From Lamellibrachia satsuma (Eukaryota; Annelida; Polychaeta; Sabellida; Siboglinidae), in contig BSQZ01000096.1 of the NCBI GenBank assembly GCA_033239005.1, positions 1,792,575 to 1,856,574 on the forward strand: 64,000 bases of DNA, written 5' to 3'. Each line of letters begins with the position of its first letter. Position 1 is the first letter of the stretch. The translations under genes were made by a program, and so were the position numbers. A model generated the notes under the pieces. That model had not been told where the DNA came from. It did no database searches and saw only the letters and a program-made list of their open reading frames with translations. Shown one piece after another: positions 56,801 to 60,831 of this stretch.

Positions 56801-59800
56801 AGAGGCAGCAGATGGTAGAAATCATTAGCCCAGCCATGTCTAGTGCTAGAGGCAGCAGATAGTAGAAGTCATTAGCCCAGCCGTGTCTAGTGCTAGAGGC
56901 AGCAGATGGTAGAAATCATTAGCCCAGCCGTGTCTAGTGCTAGAGGCAGCAGATGGTAGAAGTCATTAGCCCAGCCGTGTCTAGTGCTAGAGGCAGCAGA
57001 TGGTAGAAATCATTAGCCCTGCCGTGTCTAGTGCAAGAGGCAGCAGATGGTAGAAATCATTAGCCCTGCCGTGTCTAGTGCTAGAGGCAGCAGACGGTAG
57101 AAATCATTAGCCCTGCAGTGTCATACACATTTCCAGAATACATTTCTAATTTTGAGTTTTCATGCGGGTTTTGGAAAAAAATAATTGTGATAAAGTAAAT
57201 ATTTTCTTGTGTACATCAGACAAGTATAACACTGAATGACAAACTTGTTGTGGTCGAAGCACAAATACTTTTTATGCTAATGCAGGTTTCTCATGAAATT
57301 TTGCAGATTTCATTTGATGTAGGTATATTTCATAGTCTGATAGATGGCGACACTCGATTGGAACTGTTCGAACATCATCATTTCAAGTATGTTGTCAATA
57401 TTGCACTGTTGTAACATCAACATTTTAAGTATGATCGATATTGTACTGCCGGGACATCAACATTACAAATATGTATATCAATACTGAAATGTTGAAACAT
57501 CAACATTACAATATTGAACTGCTGGAACATCAGCATTACAAGTATGTAATCAATACTGAACTGTTGGAACATCAACATTACAAGTATGTAATCAATGCTG
57601 AACTGTTGGAACATCAACATTACAAGTATGTAATCAAAATTGAACTGTTGGAACATCAACACTACAAGTATGTAATCAATACTGAACTATTGGAATGTCA
57701 GCATTACAAGTATGTGATCAATATTGAACTGCTGGGACATCAACATTACAAATATGTAAATCAATACTGAAATGTTGGAACATCAACATTACAAGTATGT
57801 AATCAATATTGAAATGTTGAAATATCAACATTACAAGTATGTAATCAATATTGAACTGCTGGAACATCAACACTACAAGTATGTAATCAATACTGAACTA
57901 TTGGAATGTCAGCATTACAAGTATGTGATCAATATTGAACTGCTGGGACATAAACATTACAAATATGTAAATCAATACTGAAATGTTGGAACATCAACAT
58001 TACAAGTATGTAATCAATATTGAAATGTTGAAATATCAACATTACAAGTATGTAATCAATATTGAACTGTTGGAACATCAACACTACAAGTATGTAATCA
58101 AGATTGAACTGTTGGAACATCAACATTACAAGTATGTAATCAATATTGAACTGCTGGAACATCAACATTACAAGTATGTAATCAAGATTGAACCGTTGGA
58201 ACATCAACATTACAAGTATGTAATCAATATTGAACTGTTGGAAAGTCAACATTACAAGTATGTAATCTATATTGAATGCACTGTTCAATGAACACCCAGA
58301 AAATAATATTTTTAGAGAAGTTATATTTTGAAGTTGGCGTTCTTTGTTTGAGTTCTTTGAATTAAAAATGACACTGCTACAATAGTAACTGACCCCAACA
58401 TTTGCCAGGTGTGATGTCTTCCACTATGGGGACCCTGAGATTGCCGTCACTGGCTCATGTCAACGCTGTGAGTGTCACAACAACTCTGACCTGTGTGACA
58501 AGACAACTGGCAAGTGTCTGGACTGTGCAGACAACACGACTGGAGTCCACTGCGAGCGCTGTCTCGACACGATGTATGGCAACGCCTCAATGCAATATTG
58601 TCAGCGTATGTATTGTACAAGTCTTTGTTTTCTTCAGTTTTGTTATGGAGGATTAGGTTCCCCTGTATCTGTATCTAGGTACTGTAATATATGAACAACC
58701 TTTGTATCACCTCTTGCAGCGGAACATCTTTCTCCGTATCTAGGTACTGTAATATATCCAAAATGTCCCACAAACAAGTACATACCATAAGAACATGTCA
58801 ATAGGAAATGTTTTTGTATTAAATGTGAGAGAATTAAAGAGACTTTGTGGACCCTGTGTAACTTACACAATTCAGCAGTTAGTTTTGTGTAACTTACACA
58901 ATTCAGCAGTTAGTTTTGTACTCGTACATATTGTACAAGACACTGTCAAAAATCTTTTAAAATCTGATATTTCATTGAGAACAAGTCCTAACTTTACTTT
59001 GAAAACAATTTGTAGTAATTGTCTGCTCATCTACCTATTAACAAACTTGTATTCATTCTGTTCCCAGTAGGGTGGAATGAATCACCTCATAGTGCATACT
59101 TGCCTTCTATCCACAGCCTGTCAATATATACTTGCCTTCTCTCCACAGCCTGTCAATGTGTACTTGCCTTCTATCCACAGCCTGTCAATGTGTACTTGCC
59201 TTCTCTTCACAGCCTGTCAATTTGTACTTGCATTCTCTTCAAAGCCTGTCAATGTGTACTTGCCTTCTCTCCACAGCATGTCAATGTGTTCTTGCCTTCT
59301 CTCGACATCCTGTCGGTGTGTACTTGCCTTCTCTCCACAGCCTGTCAATGTGTACTTGCCTTCTCGTCACAGCCTGTCAATGTCTACTTGCCTTCTTGTC
59401 ACAGCCTGTCAATGTGTACTTGCCTTCTCTCCACCGCCTGTCAATGTGTACTTGCCTTCTCTCCACAGCCTGTCAATGTGTACTTGCCTTCTCGTCACAG
59501 CCTGTCAATGTGTACTTGCCTTCTCTCCACAGCCTGTCAATGTGTACTTGCCTTCTCTCCACATCCTGTCAGTGTGTACTTGCCTTCTCTCCACAGCCTG
59601 TCAGTGTGCACTTGCCTTCTCTCCACATCCTGTCAATGTGTACTTGCCTTCTGTCCACATCCTGTCAGTGTGTACTTGCCTTCTCTCCACAGCCTGTCAA
59701 TGTGTACTTGCCTTCTCTCCACATCCTGTCAGTGTGTACTTGCCTTCTCTCTACAGCCTGTCAGTGTGTATTTGCCTTCTCTCCACATCCTGTCAATGTG

Positions 59801-60777
59801 TACTTTCCTTCTCTCCACAGCCTGTCAATGTGTACTTGCCTTCTCTCCACATCCTGTCAATGTGTACTTGCCTTCTCTCCACAGCCTGCCAATGCAACTT
59901 GATGGGGACGAACAACAGCATCTGTGATCACATGACAGGGCAGTGCGCCTGCGCCCCTGGTGTGGGTGGTCGCACCTGTGATAGGTGTTTCAATGATCAT
60001 TACGGCTTCAACAATGACTCTTTCTATGGTCAGTGTTCTCACTACAATAGCTGTATTCTGTTGCCGTAGTAATAGTACACCAATTTATTTGTTATTCAGA
60101 TCAATTTGCATTCAGATATCTTAGTACTTTTGAGATAATTATAAAAATACCATGTCCTTTATCATTTAATAATTTATCATGTAATCTTCAGTCGCCCATT
60201 TTTTATGTATTTCAGCGAATAAAAAACCAATGTCAATACCAGCCTGCCCCCAGACTTCAGAAGATGTTCCACAAATGCTTTAACATTCTTCCTTAAAAAT
60301 AGAAACATTTGTATCTAATAAAATTAATCTTTAAGTAAATGTAGCAAAGAAAGGTATCAAAAGAAATAGGTCATCCTGTTTAAATAAATAATTGTCTGGA
60401 GCTGTATATTATTTGCAGGATGTCTGGCGTGTGAGTGTTCCCCATACGGCAGTCGGAGTGAGCAGTGCAGTGACCAGGGTGTGTGTGACTGTCAGGTCCA
60501 CGCTGGACATGACAAGTGTGACCAGTGTGACACAGGACACTACGGACTGCCCCAACAGTCATGTGCCCGTGAGTACCTTGCACTCATACACATGCACTCA
60601 TGCACTCATACACATGCACCCATGCACTCACACACACACACCCATGCACTCACACATGCACTCACACACACTCACTCACACATGTACTCATGCACTCACA
60701 CACACATGCGCTCACACACACACCCATGCACTCACACACATGCACTCACACACACACACACCCATGTACACACACGC

Positions 60778-60831
<54 letters not shown>

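Noticed and set aside
56030..57115. Array after exon 21 as a donor-copying array
   Set aside because: The unit starts about 8 nt inside the intron and does not contain the donor or exon end, so it is not counted among the junction arrays.
59019..60069. 256-330 codon frames continuous with laminin exon 23
   Set aside because: Only the exon 23 part (59885-60028) is coding. The upstream part is the acceptor array and is open in all three frames.
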